Below are positions 37,602-39,341 of a DNA stretch of 39,341 nt, piece by piece; position 1 is the stretch's first letter; each line of letters begins with the position of its first letter. Source of the stretch: Actinomycetota bacterium (GTDB lineage: Bacteria > Actinomycetota > Actinomycetes > Nanopelagicales > Nanopelagicaceae); the NCBI GenBank assembly GCA_009698815.1, contig WLPJ01000010.1:1-39341 (forward strand), read 5' to 3'. The notes beneath the pieces were generated by a model. That model saw only the letters and a list, made by a program, of their open reading frames with translations, made no database searches and had not been told where the DNA came from. The position numbers and the translations under genes were made by a program.

Positions 37602-38564
37602 ATGGGGGAGTTCGTGCCAGATCTGGAACTTGAGCTTCTCCTTAAAGTCAGAAAGTTTTCTCGATTTGCGATCGGCTTTGCAATCGTACTTTCTTTCATA
37701 TTTGCGCAGTTAATTGAAAGCAGTGACATAACTTGGCAGGTAGTCGTGGCTTTGATTGCCTTGGCTGTCGGAATTCCACATGGCGCCCTCGATCACTTGG
37801 TAACAATGCCCCGGACTAGTTCGGCCAAGATGGCCTTGTTCATTCTTGGCTACGTTGCCGTGGCTATTGCAGCAGTGGTTGCACTATTAACTTGGAACGT
37901 AATCGGATTTATTGGTGTAGTTGTGATGAGCGCGGTGCACTTTGGTATTGGCGATGCTGCCTTTATCTCTGAGATTGATCGCAGATCCGTTGACCGAAAG
38001 TATTTCCAAAAATACTTATATGCAGCCGCTGCCGGTACTTTGCCCGTAGTTATTCCTTTGGTAAGTGAGAAAAGTAACTCAGCACTTGAGAAAGTAAACC
38101 CTCAGCTTTTAGATTGGCATCAAGGACTAAACAACGATCTGATGCTCTGGACCATGGTGTTGACCGCAATTGTGCTGCTGCGCTTGGTTCAGAAGCGACG
38201 CGATGGTGAGGCAATTGATCTGGTTCTGCTTTATTTATTGGCAGCTACCGCACCCCCACTTGTCGCATTTGCGGTCTATTTCGGATGTTGGCATGCCATG
38301 CGCCATACCGCGCGCTTGACGCTGACTCTGCCAAGTTCGCAAGCCGCGTTTGCAGAGGGAAATTTAAAGCGAGCATTTATCAAGGCTGTTTTACCAGGAA
38401 CGCCAGCGCTGATTGGAACCTTTGTAGTTGCCACAGCGATCGTAATTTTCCGTGGTGGTTCACTCGGTGATCAATTCCTTTGGGTAACACTTGTTGTTGT
38501 TTGGGCACTAACGGTTCCGCATATGGCGGTCACCGCACGACTTGATCGAAAGGCACTTTCTTGA
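37602..38564 (+). CDS. blh: Brp/Blh-family beta-carotene 15,15'-dioxygenase
   Basis: Blh cleaves beta-carotene in the middle to give two molecules of retinal, the chromophore of rhodopsins. The 320-residue membrane protein has the family's iron-binding histidines: GIPHGALDHL (His60, His65), AVHFGIGDAA (His113), CWHAMRHTAR (His231, His235) and VPHMAV (His307). It probably starts at ATG 37602; an in-frame GTG at 37614 is an alternative. It lies beside crtYc/crtYd, so beta-carotene production and cleavage are paired, and it can supply retinal to the heliorhodopsin at 5686. The next gene overlaps its end by 4 bp. Confidence 0.93.
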   Translation: MGEFVPDLELELLLKVRKFSRFAIGFAIVLSFIFAQLIESSDITWQVVVALIALAVGIPHGALDHLVTMPRTSSAKMALFILGYVAVAIAAVVALLTWNVIGFIGVVVMSAVHFGIGDAAFISEIDRRSVDRKYFQKYLYAAAAGTLPVVIPLVSEKSNSALEKVNPQLLDWHQGLNNDLMLWTMVLTAIVLLRLVQKRRDGEAIDLVLLYLLAATAPPLVAFAVYFGCWHAMRHTARLTLTLPSSQAAFAEGNLKRAFIKAVLPGTPALIGTFVVATAIVIFRGGSLGDQFLWVTLVVVWALTVPHMAVTARLDRKALS

Positions 38565-39148
38565 AGTTATTTCTGGTAATTGTTCTTATGCTAATTAATA
38601 TCGCCCCAGCGCAGGCAGCGCCTGTATTTATCTTTCCAGTTGCTGACTGCGCAGTGGACTATGCCCGCGCGCATCATGATTATGCAGCCACCGATATCTT
38701 GGCAAAAAAGGGTTGCAAATTTGTCTCGCCGGTAAATGGTGTGATCGATGAAGTAAACCGTGTGGATAACTGGAGTGGAAAGACTAATCTTGGAATAGAC
38801 CGTGGTGGGCTTTATGTATCCATAATTGGCGATGATGGAGTCAGGTATTACGGCTCTCACTTATCATCCGTTGTTGCATCTATCCAACCTGGCGTTGTTG
38901 TAAAAGCTGGACGGATTCTAGGAAAGATTGGTTCATCTGGCAGCGCACGTGGAACTGCGCCACATCTGCACTTTGGAATTTCTTGGCCAACTCCAACACA
39001 ACCAAATGTTTGGTGGGTGCGTCGCGGCGTTGTTCTGCCGTTTAAGTATTTAGATGCGTGGAAAGCGGGCAAAGATTTGTCTCCAGTAAAAGATGTTGCT
39101 GCCGCACAAATGAAGTTTGGTGAGATTCCACCGCTTCCAAAGAAGTAG
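38561..39148 (+). CDS. Secreted M23-type metallopeptidase
   Basis: The 195-residue protein has a signal peptide (about 1-19, MLINIAPAQA then APVF) and a lysostaphin/M23-like domain with zinc ligands His and Asp in HHDYAATD and His in PHLHFGISW. The glycine-rich GRILGKIGSSGSARG segment before HLHFG is typical. M23 enzymes cut peptide crosslinks of peptidoglycan, so it likely acts on the cell wall. The start is TTG 38561, overlapping the blh stop (TTGA), so it is coupled to blh. It ends at a strong terminator. Confidence 0.88.
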   Translation: MKLFLVIVLMLINIAPAQAAPVFIFPVADCAVDYARAHHDYAATDILAKKGCKFVSPVNGVIDEVNRVDNWSGKTNLGIDRGGLYVSIIGDDGVRYYGSHLSSVVASIQPGVVVKAGRILGKIGSSGSARGTAPHLHFGISWPTPTQPNVWWVRRGVVLPFKYLDAWKAGKDLSPVKDVAAAQMKFGEIPPLPKK

Positions 39149-39153
39149 GAATT

Positions 39154-39187
39154 AAAAAACCCCGCCGCTTTCGCGACGGGGTTTTTT
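39154..39187. terminator. Bidirectional rho-independent terminator
   Basis: Six A (39154-39159), then a GC-rich hairpin (CCCCG at 39160-39164 pairing CGGGG at 39177-39181), then six T (39182-39187). It works on both strands, between the M23 gene and the convergent cold-shock gene. Confidence 0.93.
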
Positions 39188-39202
39188 CTAAACTAAGTGT
39201 TA

Positions 39203-39341
39203 TTAGTTAGCGTTCACTGCATCGGCCTGAGGACCCTTTGGACCCTGTACGACCTCGAATGAAACTGACTGACCCTCTTCAAGGGACTTGTAACCGTTTC
39301 CTTGGATTGCTGAGTAGTGAACGAATACATCTTGTCCGCCA
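39203..39341 (-). CDS. Cold-shock protein (CspA family), N-terminus cut by window edge
   Basis: The minus-strand frame ends at TAA 39203-39205 and is open to the window end, giving the last 45 codons. The sequence [20 protein letters not shown] followed by [20 protein letters not shown] is the second half of the cold-shock domain, including the RNP2 motif VFVHYS. Such proteins bind single-stranded RNA or DNA and act as RNA chaperones. The start codon and RNP1 lie outside the window. The bidirectional terminator follows 16 bp after the stop. Confidence 0.95.
   Translation of the reverse strand, partial: GGQDVFVHYSAIQGNGYKSLEEGQSVSFEVVQGPKGPQADAVNAN

Noticed and set aside
37602-38564. Blh gene read as a rhodopsin because of its many helices and location
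   Set aside because: It has no retinal-lysine helix and carries the Blh histidine motifs instead.

Overview
This window looks like a contiguous piece of a small, densely packed, moderate-GC actinobacterial chromosome. The best fit is a freshwater acI-type actinobacterium (Ca. Nanopelagicales / Planktophila-like). The reasons are a heliorhodopsin beside a GlnA2-type glutamine synthetase, a split CrtYc/CrtYd lycopene cyclase with a Blh carotene dioxygenase, a GlnR-like box, an actinobacterial leuA pseudoknot leader, the iolC-Cgl0158-iolB gene order, very short spacers and many apparently leaderless starts. The lineage is inferred; there is no rRNA in the window.

Layout. 1-225: cut-off Lys/Arg/Ala-rich histone H1-like protein made of 39-bp repeats (minus). 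392-2525: MFS exporter and panB (minus). 2615-7434: nadE, glnA, heliorhodopsin and a Gfo/Idh/MocA oxidoreductase (plus). 7478-10792: leuA with leader peptide and pseudoknot, recO and uppS. 10823-11865: divergent ZIP transporter and ABM-domain protein. 11924-18191: glyS, dus, a YdcF-like protein, dgt and dnaG, then tRNA-Asn. 18360-20687: DoxX-Rieske fusion, HtrA-like protease and ACT protein. 20684-25573 (minus): galK, galT, GH25 lysozyme, a small DnaX-tail-like protein and a LuxR-type response regulator. 25574-26015: gene-poor, possibly holding a decayed ORF. 26016-31145: oxidoreductase, katG and acetoacetyl-CoA synthetase. 31126-36111: inositol-type catabolic cluster (iolC, Cgl0158-type aldolase, iolB and an oxidoreductase on minus; an iolG-like gene divergent on plus). 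36123-36199: tRNA-Met. 36229-38564: HAD phosphatase, crtYd and crtYc (minus), with blh (plus) divergent. 38561-39148: M23 peptidase, then a bidirectional terminator and the 3' end of a cold-shock gene.

How the genes connect. The most interesting unit is glnA-heliorhodopsin-oxidoreductase at 4285-7434. A GlnR-like nitrogen box lies in front of glnA, the glutamine synthetase lacks the recognisable adenylylation motif, and the heliorhodopsin starts 36 bp after glnA with all key retinal-pocket residues present. The retinal for that opsin can be made from lycopene by CrtYc/CrtYd plus Blh, encoded about 31 kb away in the same window. This supports a light- or retinal-linked control of nitrogen assimilation in which the opsin acts on or with glutamine synthetase; the link is inferred here from gene order. 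A second theme is transcription: at least twelve genes have a TANNNT box 6-7 nt before the start codon, the signature of leaderless mRNAs.
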